Below, one piece after another: positions 36,601 to 49,500 of a stretch of DNA of 64,000 bases. A model generated the notes under the pieces. That model had not been told where the DNA came from and searched no databases. It was given only the letters and a program-made list of their open reading frames with translations. Positions within the stretch are counted from its first letter, which is position 1, and each line of letters begins with the position of its first letter. The stretch is from Nipponacmea schrenckii (taxonomy: Eukaryota > Mollusca > Gastropoda > Lottiidae), in contig CM060202.1 of the NCBI GenBank assembly GCA_030562195.1, forward strand, positions 15,562,001 through 15,626,000, in the 5' to 3' direction. A program made the position numbers and the translations under genes.

Positions 36601-39600
36601 TATGATATAAAACTCTGACTATCCTTGATATATTTTAGATATAAAACTCTGACTATCCCTGATATATTTTAGATATAAAACTCTGACTATCCCTGATATG
36701 GTTTAGATATAAAACTCTGACTGTATGATTTATTTTAAATATTAAATTAGTATTATCTCTAATCTATTTTAGATATAAAACCTTGGCTATTTCTGATGGT
36801 ATTGATGAGGTTGGAACTATTAAGTGGGATTTAGCTCTATGTTTATTATTTGCATGGATTGTGGTATATGCATGTATTTGTAAGGGAATTAAATCTTCAG
36901 GAAAGGTACGTTTACCATGTTTTAAGGAAAATTCGAATCAGAAGCATGTTTTAAGTCTAAAAAGCATTTTTAATCAGAATAATTGATATTCCTTGATTAT
37001 TTATTCAATTTTGTTCAAGAGTTCGATGACAAACATAATATAACATTGACAGACACGAGATAGTTCCTTAAAGGCACCCTAAGTTGAAGAGGCCCCAATT
37101 TATGAATTTATGCTTTCCTGTGTTGTATTTCAGGTTATGTATGTAACAGCTACCTCACCCTATATATTTATGTTGATTTTATTGATCAGAAATTCCTTAT
37201 TAGATGGAGCTTATGACGGTGTATTGTTTTATCTCACTCCTAAAATAGACCGATTAGCAGATTCTCAGGTATTGTTTTTACTTAATCTAACTCCTTAGTA
37301 ATTATATTGTACAGTAAAACTGAAATAGGCCTAAAAGCTTGTGCCCGCTATGTCCAAATACTAAATTACATTGATTCTGTCATTTCGCTTTTTTTGCTTA
37401 TAAGAAACTAAATTAAATTGATACTTTTATTTCATTTTATAAATATATAATTATAGTATTTTTTAAAAATTTCATGTCAACATCTTCTAACTGAAGAAAT
37501 CAAAGGTTGAAACCCGATAATCGTCCAGCTTGGTTATCAAGCTAACGTCAAACTCATCCAAGATTAGCATGTTTAAGTTCTGTTATTGATATGTGCCTTA
37601 TTAACTAATAAATAATGATGTTTTGTTTCGTTACAGGTATGGGTTGATGCTGGAACTCAGATTTTCTTTTCCTATTCTATAAGTTTAGGAACGTTGACCG
37701 CTTTAGGAAGTTATAACAAGTTCAATCATAATTCATACAGGTAAACACATTAAAATAACATACAGACTATCTGTCTCCTAAACATACATTTAAATGAACA
37801 ATGCTTGGTCACCTTCCCATCAACACTTGTTTTCCCTAACATTTTCTACCGCTTAATTTGATAAAGATGAGAGATGTTATATTAGTTCCATATTTCTATA
37901 TTTCCAGGGATGCTATATTATTTGCCTTAGCTAACAGTGGTACAAGTTTTTTTGCTGGCTTTATAGTGTTCACAATTCTAGGTTATATGGCATCGGTACA
38001 AGGTGTTAGTATTGCTGATGTGGCTGAATCAGGTATGGTTGAAGGAGATAAATTTGTATATTTTAAATAACCAAAAAAAGGTTGAAGTAGGGAGTGGTGG
38101 TATTTCAGTGGAAGTTAAAGAGTCACATTTTGCACTTTTTGAGGCATGTATTAGACCCCGTGGTGATTTCTTAGACCAATTGAATTTTCTGATCATCAAC
38201 TATGGACAACTATACAGCAGTAATTAAAAAACATTATTGAAAGCTAAATACGTTTACACACAATTTGGAATCAAAATATTCCAAGGCTTCCAATATAACA
38301 ACTACATCTGTAACTATTTTTTAGGTTTCACATAAAGATGGATTTTGTTATTAAAACTGAATATTCCTCTATTACTCAAGCAAATCTATTTTTACTTATT
38401 TCAGGACCTGGTTTAGCTTTCATTGCTTATCCTAAAGCTGTAGCTCAGATGCCTATATCTCCACTGTGGTCTATTTTGTTCTTTTTGATGGTAATTCTGT
38501 TAGGTTTGGACAGTCAGGTTGGTACCGTATATATGTTTTTACTTTAGCCGATCGTATACAATAAACATTAAATTAATGCTTTACAAATTCGAGCATTTGA
38601 TATAAACGACAATCATGCTAGGTCGAATTATAGATCAATTTTATGCCTTTTCAATTGATTTAAGTTAATGTATGCAAAGAGAATTATGAACGAATGGTTC
38701 TACTGGCGAAGTTCATTCGGTGGGTAGTATAAAATGAATTAAGAGTATGTAGTGTGCCAGTAGATAATTCAAATCGCAATTAAGCAAACATGATAATTGA
38801 AAATAAATGATAATATGAAATATATAATTATAAGAGAAACTTCTAAAGGTCATTCCTCATTTTAGAAGGAGATGTTTTTCTCATTTGTTATAGCATTGTT
38901 TATTTGGAAAAAAACTTCTACTATGATAGATAATAGACATGTGATTGGTATTTTTACAGTTTGTTGGTGTTGAAGGTGTAGTTACAGCAGTAGTTGATCA
39001 GTATCCAGCACTGCTTAGAGTTGGATACAGAAAGGAAATTTTTATTCTAGGAGTGTGTATACTCAATTTCTTTATAGGTTTATCGATGGTGACAAATGTA
39101 AGTATTATGTGAATCGATATTTAAATTATATCATTTCTCAATTTTTATGTATCCATGTTAAAGTTTAAGTTAAAACTGGTATTCAGGCACGGAACTATTC
39201 TTATATTGATTAGATGATGTATGCTTCATTTATTTGCACTTAGTACAAAAATATGCAGATTTGTGATTTAGTACAATCCAATTTCATACGGCTTTAGTCT
39301 CCAATTGAACTGAATTGAAGTGTTTCTAGTTCCGCAGCAGTTAAGCTATTGGGCCAGTAATTTTAGTTCTTACATTATACTTTTATTTTGCAGGGCGGAA
39401 TGTACGTGTTTCAATTGTTTGACTATTACTCTGGTAGTAGAATTATTTTATTGGTGGCTTTCTTTGAATTGATATCTGTAGCCTGGATTTATGGTACGTT
39501 ACATTTAATTATTTTTTTTATTAGGCCGGCAATTAAATATCTAAGAACATTTTTTTTAAATGGAATTCTTTTTATTTCACTTAAGTAGACTTTGGTTTTT

Positions 39601-41055
39601 GAACAGTACTCACCGCCACGATAACCAATTTCATAATGTTCAAAGAAAAGTAATTGACTTTGGATTCAAACATTTTCTTTTTTTTAACGTCAAGTATATA
39701 TCAATCACTGCTAGGTCCAACACGGTTAAGAGAAGATGAGTTACATGAGGTCAGAAGACTTTTGTCTGGAAATTACCATCATAGCCAATAAAAATGAACT
39801 TGATAATTCAACCCGACTGAGCCGTTGTCTCATCCATTAGAGACCAATGTTAATTTTGTATTTCCAGGTGTAAATAGATTCTATGATAATGTAGAGATGA
39901 TGATAGGAAAGAAAATCTGGCCTTACATGAAAATTTGTTGGGTTATCTTTGCTCCTTTATTTTGCATTGTAAGTATAAGAAGAGAGTGGATATTACGCTA
40001 AATAAAAATACGCCGCATGTAGTTGATATGCATGTGGGCTATTTTCCAAAGGCTATATATTACTTACTATTTAGCATGGGTATGATGCTGCCATGTGCAT
40101 ATTTTATGGGATGACATTATGATTATTTGAATGATATGATTACGACATTTTGGTGGCATATTCATGATAAAGCATCGGCATGATAATATGATAATTGTAA
40201 AACACGACGGTAGCAATAGGGTGGCGTTATTTAATTAGCATAGGTGTGATAAGGTTTATTTGAATGTTAGTTTAAAGATCCATGACATAGGTATGGAATT
40301 GTGATTTAAAGCATAAGCATATTTCTTTTCAGGTCATCTTCATTTTAAGTGCCATCAATTATTCAGAACTAACATATGACAGGCCAAGAGGAACATATGT
40401 ATATCCTGATTGGGCCGTCGGAATTGGTTGGGCCATGGCATGTGTCTCTGTTATCTTTATTCCACTCAAAGCCATTCATGTCTTCATAAAATATGGTTTC
40501 ACAAAGGAGGTAGGCAGTTTATACATCTTTATAGTACGAATATCTTCATCTTACGAGTATGGAATAAATAAAAAAACACAGACTACATCAGATTTGTACA
40601 TGGAATTTATCTCAAACTCAGTCCTCATCCCATAAGTTCGTGGAAATAAATCCCAAATCACCACCCTTCGATTGGTTGATGCATGAATATCAAATACAGT
40701 GTACAGTGAATCTGGCATATAAAAATCTTAGTTTTTGATTTAATTAATTTGATTTGATTTAGTTGGTTAATTTTATTTGATTGCTGATGTGTTCATTGAT
40801 TGAAATGCCACTTGATCATTGTTATAATAGCTTATAATCTATTCATTCGTTCTGTAGGTTTTCTTTTTGAGTTTGAAACCATACGGATTACAAGACCATC
40901 AAAAGAGAATCCAAGACATAAATGAACGAACATTAAATGATTTGGAAGGTACAACAAACAGACAAGTTCAGTACCAATCAGAAAAGGGAAATGTTAATAT
41001 TGCTTATGTGCCTGAAAAACCACCGTATCAAGCCGGACACTTCACACAAATGTAA
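27670..41055 (+). CDS. SLC6 neurotransmitter/amino-acid transporter, copy B (GABA/taurine/creatine type)
   Basis: Thirteen coding exons: 27670-27856, 35182-35313, 35524-35785, 36773-36905, 37134-37268, 37637-37740, 37908-38032, 38405-38517, 38960-39097, 39394-39493, 39868-39968, 40333-40509, 40858-41055; 634 codons, a usual SLC6 length. All junctions are GT-AG and keep frame. Na+/Cl--coupled symporter of the plasma membrane. TM1 (about residues 36-57) has [13 protein letters not shown] with Gly46 at the monoamine-Asp position, so an amino-acid-type substrate is inferred. Loop 2 has Cys147/Cys156 and N-glycosylation sequons at about 163, 167, 174 and 180. Also present: [28 protein letters not shown] and [12 protein letters not shown]. 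The C-terminal tail ends HFTQM without a recognised PDZ motif. Intron 1 is 7.3 kb. AATAAA at 41156 may be the poly(A) signal. Substrate cannot be assigned. Confidence 0.94.
27857..35181 (+). other. Long first intron of SLC6 copy B
   Basis: 7.3 kb between exon 1 (donor gtaagt) and exon 2 (acceptor atattctag). AT-rich. It contains a diverged copy of the TTAA-flanked MITE (29401-29520) and an AT-rich palindromic patch near 30975-31005. Short ORFs here have no recognisable product, and I see no nested gene. Confidence 0.6.
29401..29520. mobile_element. Second, diverged copy of the TTAA-flanked MITE
   Basis: Starts ttaaaggaatactgcgtctt, keeps the internal cttggccaatatatg block and ends cataacagaag, parallel in order to the copy at 5840-5956. 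Its terminal repeats are decayed. Confidence 0.5.
35800..36772 (+). repeat. 33-34-bp minisatellite resembling the exon 4 acceptor, filling SLC6 copy B intron 3
   Basis: About 28 tandem units, each with the core (t)tttagatataaaactctg followed by either actatccctgatata (34-bp type) or actatctctttcta (33-bp type). The last unit merges into the true junction ctattttag|ATATAAAACCTTGG at 36773. The 33-bp type has a strong pyrimidine tract and looks like a usable 3' splice site. Read from a decoy acceptor in the exon phase, 34-bp units meet a TAG at the next acceptor, whereas pure 33-bp units stay open. Confidence 0.92.
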
Positions 41056-43521
41056 TGGACTGATTGTCCAAAAACATGTTTTGTACTGTGTGCCTTAATA
41101 TGATTGTGTTAATTAGTGTAAATTGTGTTCTTAGAACATCATTAATGGCTTTCCTAATAAATTCCTCAGAGAAATAAGTGAAACCTGGAGATAAATACAT
41201 TTAACGAAAAAAAAAAAAAGCTTACAAAATATATTCACACGCATAAGTTTTGCACAATATTGTGTATAGAATACATGCCAATGAAATTTAACTCAGGGTT
41301 TTGTACCACAAACAAAATATTTCAACATTTATATTAGTATTGATCAAATCAGCTAGACAGCAATACTGCAATTAAATCTCAGTCTCTTTCTCAACTCTAT
41401 TCTTGTACAAGAAACCATCGTGAGAAGTTGAATCACAGACGTCTTTTAGACTTCATATCAGTTTTCGATAGTCCAAATGACTTTATGACGAATGTATTCA
41501 CACTTGAAGCAGTTAGAAACCTCTATCAATGAAAAAATGATCTGCTTATATTTTAATTGAATTGTTAAAATGTTTGAAGAATTTTTCTAATATAGTTCCT
41601 TAAATCGTTTAATGGTATATATTTGTACTAATATGAAGAATATTGTAGAATGGGATCTTCAGTGTAACTTAGTTTGTTTTTACTAATGTTTGTTGTCTTT
41701 TCTTGAAAGATTTTATAAAAATGTTTATTTTATAAATAATGTTTAACTTTGTAATACATATATTACTCTTTGGTATGTAGAAAATTTGTTATTTTTAATG
41801 AAAATTTTACGTGACAGTTCAGAGGAAATTCTTCATCAGTAGGAAATTACCAACATCAGTTCATCAGTAGGAAATTACCAACATCAGTTCATCAGTAGGA
41901 AATTACCAACATCAGTTCATCAGTAGGAAATTACCAACATCAGTAGGAAATTGAAACCATAATATAGAAACTAACCAAAATGACACGTTATCCAAAATCA
42001 GAAGCAAATCTACGTTTTCAATCCAGGTCAAGAGCAAGAATTGACAAATGCCAAAAAAGTTTCGGTAAGAACTGCTAGGACTACAATGACTAGTCTACGA
42101 TATCAGAAGGCAATGTAATGGTTGATATCAGTAAGAAATTTTATGTGTTTCGTCTTAGGGAAGAGGTGGATAATATTAGCTTGATCTCTGGGCGTCAGCA
42201 GATTTGTTTGAACAGTCATTTTAGTCAGCAAGAAAGGCTCATTGGGAAATGCCAGTATTCTTGTAGCAACAAAGCTGACGAAATTATCAACAGCAAAAAA
42301 CTGATATAATCATCACATAATATGCTTGTAAGGAAAGCCTACACATTTTTGACACGAGTATCTTGACTACACAATATGAAATTATTTCATCACTGATATC
42401 AATTGACGAGAAAACGATAGCCAGAAATACTGGATAGAAGAATGGTAAGAATATTTCTCTGCGGATGGCTAATGTTGAATATTGCACTGTTATATTAGAA
42501 AGACATAATTTATTGGGAAATTTATTAGGATATCATTAATAATAATTGAAACTATACATAATAATAAGTAACAGAATTTAAAATATACCTACAAAAGAGA
42601 CTCCAATAGTGTTTAATGCGATGTCTTAAATCCTCTAATTCCCCAATGTGTAAGAAAAATAATTTACACAATACCTACAAGACCAAATATATTAATATAA
42701 GTAAAAACTTTTTTATAGTTGTCTCTGTTAAGTATCTAAGTTAACACGTATATTACATACTAAAATTAATGAAAACCATACATAGAATAACCAATTAGAT
42801 GCACAAATATATGATGTCTCATCAGACAAATCTATTTTCAGCCAAATATCCAATAGCACATATACATACATATACAAAATATCTATACACATCTTATGAT
42901 GATCCAAGGTAGTGTAGAACAGTCTTGCTTGTATAGTTTCAGTTACCTCTCACTTTACCTCAACATATAATGAATTATTCCAGTTTTATGTTCCTAACAG
43001 AATCGGGATATGCACAAACATATTTGCTGATGCTACATAACAAGCACTAATTGTTTAGAATACATAACAACAATAATCAACTGAACTAAATTTATATATG
43101 TGAAAACTTCATGTATTTTAAACGTCTTAAAACCAGTTCCAATCATCACATACTTTCTATAACAAATCAAACACACATATATCATGTCCACTATTTATAC
43201 AACAACTACGTTCAGATTTCAGTGAAAATAATCAACAAATGTATCACATAAACTCACATATTATATTAAGAATTCAACAGAATATATTTATTTGACATTA
43301 ACAAAGTTTACAATACTTCTAATCAGCAAAAATCAGTTCTAAAAAGTTCCTCAATTCTAAGCAACCTTCTAAATGCAAAAAATGAAAACTATATACAAAT
43401 ATTGATACATTGTATTTAGCTAGAAGATTTCTGAATGAACATTTTGTAACAGAATTTTGAAAATAAGATTGATAAAGCACAAGGTTGCCAATGCAAACCT
43501 GGTCTTTTGATAAAATAGTTT
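41056..43521. other. Convergent intergenic region: SLC6 copy B 3' end and TOMM70 3' end
   Basis: Holds the 3' UTRs of both genes. AATAAA at 41156-41161 is 100 bases after the SLC6 stop. On the minus strand, AATAAA at 43292-43287 is about 230 bases after the TOMM70 stop. A 28-bp minisatellite lies at 41832-41951. No further gene seen. Confidence 0.6.
41832..41951. repeat. 28-bp minisatellite, 4 copies plus a partial copy
   Basis: Unit ttcatcagtaggaaattacc followed by aacatcag, repeated exactly four times and followed by a partial copy. It is downstream of the first SLC6 copy B poly(A) signal and could be in an extended 3' UTR. Confidence 0.9.
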
Positions 43522-46500
43522 TTAACCCATAGATGGTATGGGAATACCCAAATTCTGGGCGACAGTCACTTGAGCCTGGGCAGCATTCAATAAGGAATGA
43601 AGGTGAGCCATTTCTGCTTCAGATCTGGATAAATTGATAGCATTCTTAAATGACTCCAAGGCTTGTGGCATTTTACCCCTGAAAAAACAAGTTAAAACTA
43701 GAACTGTGGACAGTACTGAGAGTGGCAAACAACCCCTATGGGGCCACTTGATACAAGGTCACGTGATATAGCCTTTTGAATTTTTAAACACTCAAAAGAA
43801 ACTTTTTAACAACCATTATAAGCATATGTATGGACAGCTTAGGTCAAATACATTTTACTTGAAATTAAGGTAATTGAAGGTCAAGGTCACTTGATATAGC
43901 CTTTTGAATTTTTTCAAAAACTAAAACAAGTACAAAAAAATTGTTGTCGACCATTATAGGCCTATGTGTGGATAGCTAATGTCAAGAACATTCTACTTGT
44001 AAAAATTCAGGGTCATTGAAGGTCAAGGTCATTTGATATAGCCTTTTAATTTTTAAAAAATCAATCGGGCTTAAAAAAAAAATTAAATTTGAAAATGAAA
44101 ATTCTGTTCCCAACAAATTTTAGATAAAGTAACAAGGTTTCAAAAAACACCAAAATCGTACAAATCGGAGAAAAATTAGCGCACCAAATGTCACCGTTCT
44201 GTGATAACACATTCATTCTCTTCATTCTGTAATTTTCAAAGTGATCGGATAATTAGCAACAAAGTTATGCAATTATTCAAGTATTATTATGCAATTTCTC
44301 ACTTCCGCTGCATAAAAATTTTAGTTATAAATATTCATTTTCTATTCCAGTACGTATCTTATCGCATTTTTCAAACCAAATTTTAATACCATTTTCGAGT
44401 TGAGCTAGGGAGCTTCCCGAAAAAAAAAAAAAAAAAGTCTAATGAAAACAAAGAGTTTTTTAATTTGCCACTCAAAAAAAATTAAGCATACTTTAGGCCG
44501 TACGAAGTAAATTGTCTGTTTTACAGGCCCCGCGCGCTGTTGTAAAATACCCCGCGCTCCAAAACTATTTATTGACATTTTGGAATAATTAATAAATAAT
44601 GCGCGCGCGTCTCCAAAATTGTGTGTAAAATAGAGTTATTTCCCCGTTCCCGAAAATATTTTTTACCATAATTATCTCCCTTGACGTTTAACGAAAAACC
44701 GGAAGTTGCTTAGAATGCGTTTTTCATCACCGATAAAAAGATTTTCTTCTACAACTTTAAACTGAAATTGATTCTGATACAATTTAACGTTCGAAAATAC
44801 AATTATTTGCTGAAGGAAGCACAATTATGAAAATTATTCACACTTTCGTGAGGACAATCCAAACATTAAATTAATCTTAATCTTGATGATTTTGTTTCTG
44901 GATAATAATGGTGGAACAAATCGAGACCCGTTACAATTACAAGTAAAAAAATGCACCAGGTTTTTTTCTGCCATTGATTTGAATAAGTTAATATTTATGG
45001 AAAAATGGAAACAAATACAAGAAAATACGAATTTTATACGTTCGAATACGATCGATTTTCTCATTATTGGTATCGCTCAACACATACCGCTTTTCTCAAG
45101 TTAAAACCGGAAGTACTCCGATAGTACGAGTTATGGAAATGAAATGAATGGAGTTTTACGTCCTACTTTTCTGCACGAGTTATCGAAAAATCGGCATTTG
45201 TAACATAATTATTAAAATAGAAGTTCGATCTAATCAGATTTTTTTGTTCTTGTCATGTGATGTATGACAATTTGTTCCAAATTTCCAATAATAATAATTA
45301 TTACCACACAATGGCATTTTGAAATATAGTTTACAGATGGATAGAAATGGATTAGTACTGTAGTAGAATAACATTGTCTTGACATAATATTATCAGCCCT
45401 GATGCACCCTAAGTGCATCATTGTCAGAGGTAGTAAATATGTTGGAATGATTATGTTTATGTGAAGTTGAAAGGTAAAAAGGTTCTGTTATTTCTATCAA
45501 CTAATATCATTCAAACTCTAAAAACATGTGATAGTTGCATCTGAATGGGGATTTAAATCTATTTTTTAAATTTGTAGAAATAAATAATAAATAGCTTCGC
45601 TTGCTCCGATTTTTTCTGGTGCCAAATTTAAAAAAGCGCTTATAAATAATAAATAATAAATTCGCCCTCTCGCCCCATTTTTTAAAAAAAAAGGCCTGTA
45701 AAACAGACAATTTACTTTGCACGGCCTTAGTATGAAATAAAATAAGTTGCCTGCAGGCATCAAAATAATGATATAATCTGAGTGTCATATGATAATGTAT
45801 ATATCGCGCTAGCTTTACTTTACAATCCTAAGTGAAAACATGGTTTATGTCTTCTCCAATCGTCTGAGTGTTGGCTTTTAATGTCAATAAGGGTATTTAC
45901 ATTAAAGAACAAAGAAAATTTCATTTTGATTTCACATTCACATTTTCCATTTATTAAAATAAAACCTTCATTGTCTGAATAATTTAAATATTTTGCATCA
46001 ATATGAATCAATGGTGACTAATAAATGTAATTCAACAAAAATTACCTTTGCACATCAATTGTTCCCATAATTTCATAGGCATATTCACATTTAGGATCGA
46101 TCTGAATAGCTTTCTCTACCAATTTACTGCCTTCATCAAACTGTCCTTTATATTGTACCATTAATAATCTACAAAGTATATCACATTCAAAAAGGATTGC
46201 TTTTGTATTTACTTTCCAGATGCTAACATCTTTATATTATAATATCTTGCACTATTCCATTATCCTGTCTTACATTTATGTGTTTCCAGAAAACATGATT
46301 TCAATGTCAAGATATTTCAGGAAATACATTTAACAAAAGCCTCTTTTGAATCCTTGTATAAAGGCCTTAAATACATGTAAAATAATCAAGGTTTAAAAGA
46401 ATCATTTAACTGTTCCAGAAATTTTTTAAATTCCAAATTTAAAATCAAAGGTAAGGGTATATGCCATAAAAGATACTGTAACATGGATGGTAGGAATTTT

Positions 46501-49500
46501 CCTTTAATGCTTTTGTTGTATAATAATGTTTTTTAGATGTACAGAGCCTAAAATATGCAATAACTAGGTATAATCTCAATTATAGCACAGTTTACTATAG
46601 ACATGGGAGTGGCAGTTTCAGTTTCGCCAGAGTTAGCAAAATGGCAATTTGTCCACCCTGCCTTCATTGAAAACAGATCACATAATATGCATGTTGGTTT
46701 TCCAATAACAGAATCAGACAGACTGTTTTGATTGGTCAATTGAATAAATATTTCAACCCAACTTAAAACATTGTTTGACAAGTATCAATGTTCAAAGAGT
46801 TGAAAACTGGAATAAGAATTAAATATTTTCAAGAGAACTCCAGTAATAATTGTGAACTAAAAGAAAGGGAAGTCACTCACCCTTTATGTACATAAATATT
46901 GGGGTTGTCGGGTGCCAGTTCCAGTGCTTTATCAAAATTCTTTAAACTTTCATCAAATTTAGTTTGATCTGATAATGACTGAAGAAATAAATAAATAAGG
47001 TTGTTTATGTATATGTTAGCTTGTTTGCTTATACTGTGTAATAGTAATTGCTCTAGAACCATATTATATATACTAATGTAATAAAACAAGCAACAAATTG
47101 GACCAAACAATAATGATTTTCATAAATTTTCACGTCTTTCATTGAGTATACCACATGCATCATGAATTTTCAAAATTAACAAAAGTTTAAGCTACCTGTA
47201 CCTGAGCATACATCAAATAAGCATCTGCATATTGAGGAAATTTAGAAATAGCTTCTTCAAACAGTTTAGCAGCTTCAGTTAAAGACGACTGTCTTTGATA
47301 AACTATACCTGTCCTATGAACTAAAATATACAATAAGATACATAGGAATAATTAGTTTTAGAATACAAAAATCATTTTATTCTATATGATCATAGTGCCA
47401 TATCCACTAAAACATGCTGATAAATTGACTCTTAAAACAGGTTTTGTTCACAGTGCTTCATTATACAAACTAGATTTTCTATTATCTATTATATCCTTTT
47501 ACTGTACACTTGACTTCACATAAAATTTTCACTGTGCTATCTGAATGGAAATTTAACAGTAGTCTGAAATCTTCCATTCATGTATTTGAGAATACACTCA
47601 TAATATTAAAGCAAGTTCTAATTAAACTTTAGGACATTTCTGTTTAGAGACCAGAAGTATAGAAATTGTATAATTTCATGAAAACGAAGTCTATCAGCAC
47701 TCTTAAAATGCAACAGCCTACCTGTATAAGCTTTCTGTACATAAGATGTAGGAAACATTGGACTTAATTTAATACTCTTATTCAAATCATCTAAAGCCTG
47801 TTCTAATTTATCTACAACCAAATATTGCTGAAAAACATAGACATAAAAACATAGACAAAACTTATTGGGACTTACTATTTTAAAGATAGCTTGCAAGGCA
47901 AGGTAACATACGGCAGCCTTGAATTTGAATAATATATTGAGCAATAACTCGTCCACATATTCATGTGAGCGTATAAAAACCATTAAGATCATTTTGACTA
48001 ATGTCATGATTTGTAAAAATAACAATATATATTTAACAGAATAAAATGCTTTGGGACTATTACAGTTCTTTCCCAGTGTTGCCATAATGTTGGTAGCCTA
48101 CTATCAGATAAAGCTAAATACTGGCTTGTCTAGCTGCGAAATGTTCCATGATAAAATGTGACTTAAAAACCAACCTGCCCTCTATGGTGATAGATATCTG
48201 AATTGTCTGGATCAACTTTAATACCTTCATCAAATATATCAAAAGCTTCTGTTATTTTTTCTCTTTGTATTAATATACTACTTTCTTTTATTACAGCATT
48301 TGTCTTAATCTAAATACAGAAATGCTACTTAATTATTAATTATCATTTTCTGGTATCAAATCAATATGGAACTGTTCTCAACCGTTTTTTGTATAACACC
48401 TTTCATTTCCCACCTTCTCTTTAAAAATCTGTAATATATCTGTATTTTGGCATGAGTACATGCTATGACTTAAAATATAACTCAAGGATTTCATGCTACA
48501 CTAGAAAGTAGGGATGGGTGGTATCAAGATTTTCTGATACCACGGTATTTCAGGTGAAATTGGGTATCGTCATGATATTCGCAGTATTTTTTTGTGAAAA
48601 ATTTTTTAATGTAAATGGACATTATCACATTAATAGGTCATATGCAAGATATTATTTTTCTTGATCACTGGTATTTTTTATTCCAACTGAATAAACCCGA
48701 CTTTACTGATTGAGCCTTAAAAAGTGTGCCGAATATCGTGTGCTGGAAAAATTACTGAAAGATAGTCCTGATGGTCAAGACTGATAGTAGTATACTGCAT
48801 GAGAAATGAGGTCGTGATAATCGAGTACATATATTGTCATTTGACACATGGTTTATTAAGAACAACAAAATATGAATGTATTTCTGAAAATATACCTTAA
48901 ATCAGCAAAGAAGGGATATTTTACCAGTTTAATTTCTAATAAAAATGAATACCCTGATTCCACGGTATCCACGGTATATTGATTATTAAGTTTTGCCACA
49001 ACACTACTACCAGTATTTTTTAGAACCGGTCTTCATGGTAATACCTCAGTATCGCCCAACCCTACTAGAAAGAGCTTAATTTATGGTGTTAAAAGTGATT
49101 TAAGATGCCGATTCTTTTATGACCATAATTATGAAGAATTTAAACCTGTGTAAAATTACTAATAAAGAAAGTAAAATTTTTAATTTTTACCTTTGGATCG
49201 ACATCTGAATCACTGATAAGTGTTTCAAAATCAGCCCCAGCTAGGTCTGTTTGGCCTGACATCATATAAAATGTACCACGTAATAATAAGGCTAAGTTGA
49301 TATAACTAGAATTAGTACTTATTATTTCTTGTGTACACAAATCTATAATATCTTCTATCTCATTATTGTTCAGATTTTCTACTGCCTGCTCAAACGGACT
49401 GAAACAAACAATTATTTTGCATATCACTGTAGAATGTTGAGATAATACAATAGTGAAATTGGTAGAAAATAATTATGTGCTATATTGCACTACCCTTAGA

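Noticed and set aside
8966..41055. SLC6 inverted copies as an assembly (haplotype) duplication
   Set aside because: Exons 2 and 7-13 and nearly all introns differ strongly, so the copies are real paralogues; only some tracts are near-identical.
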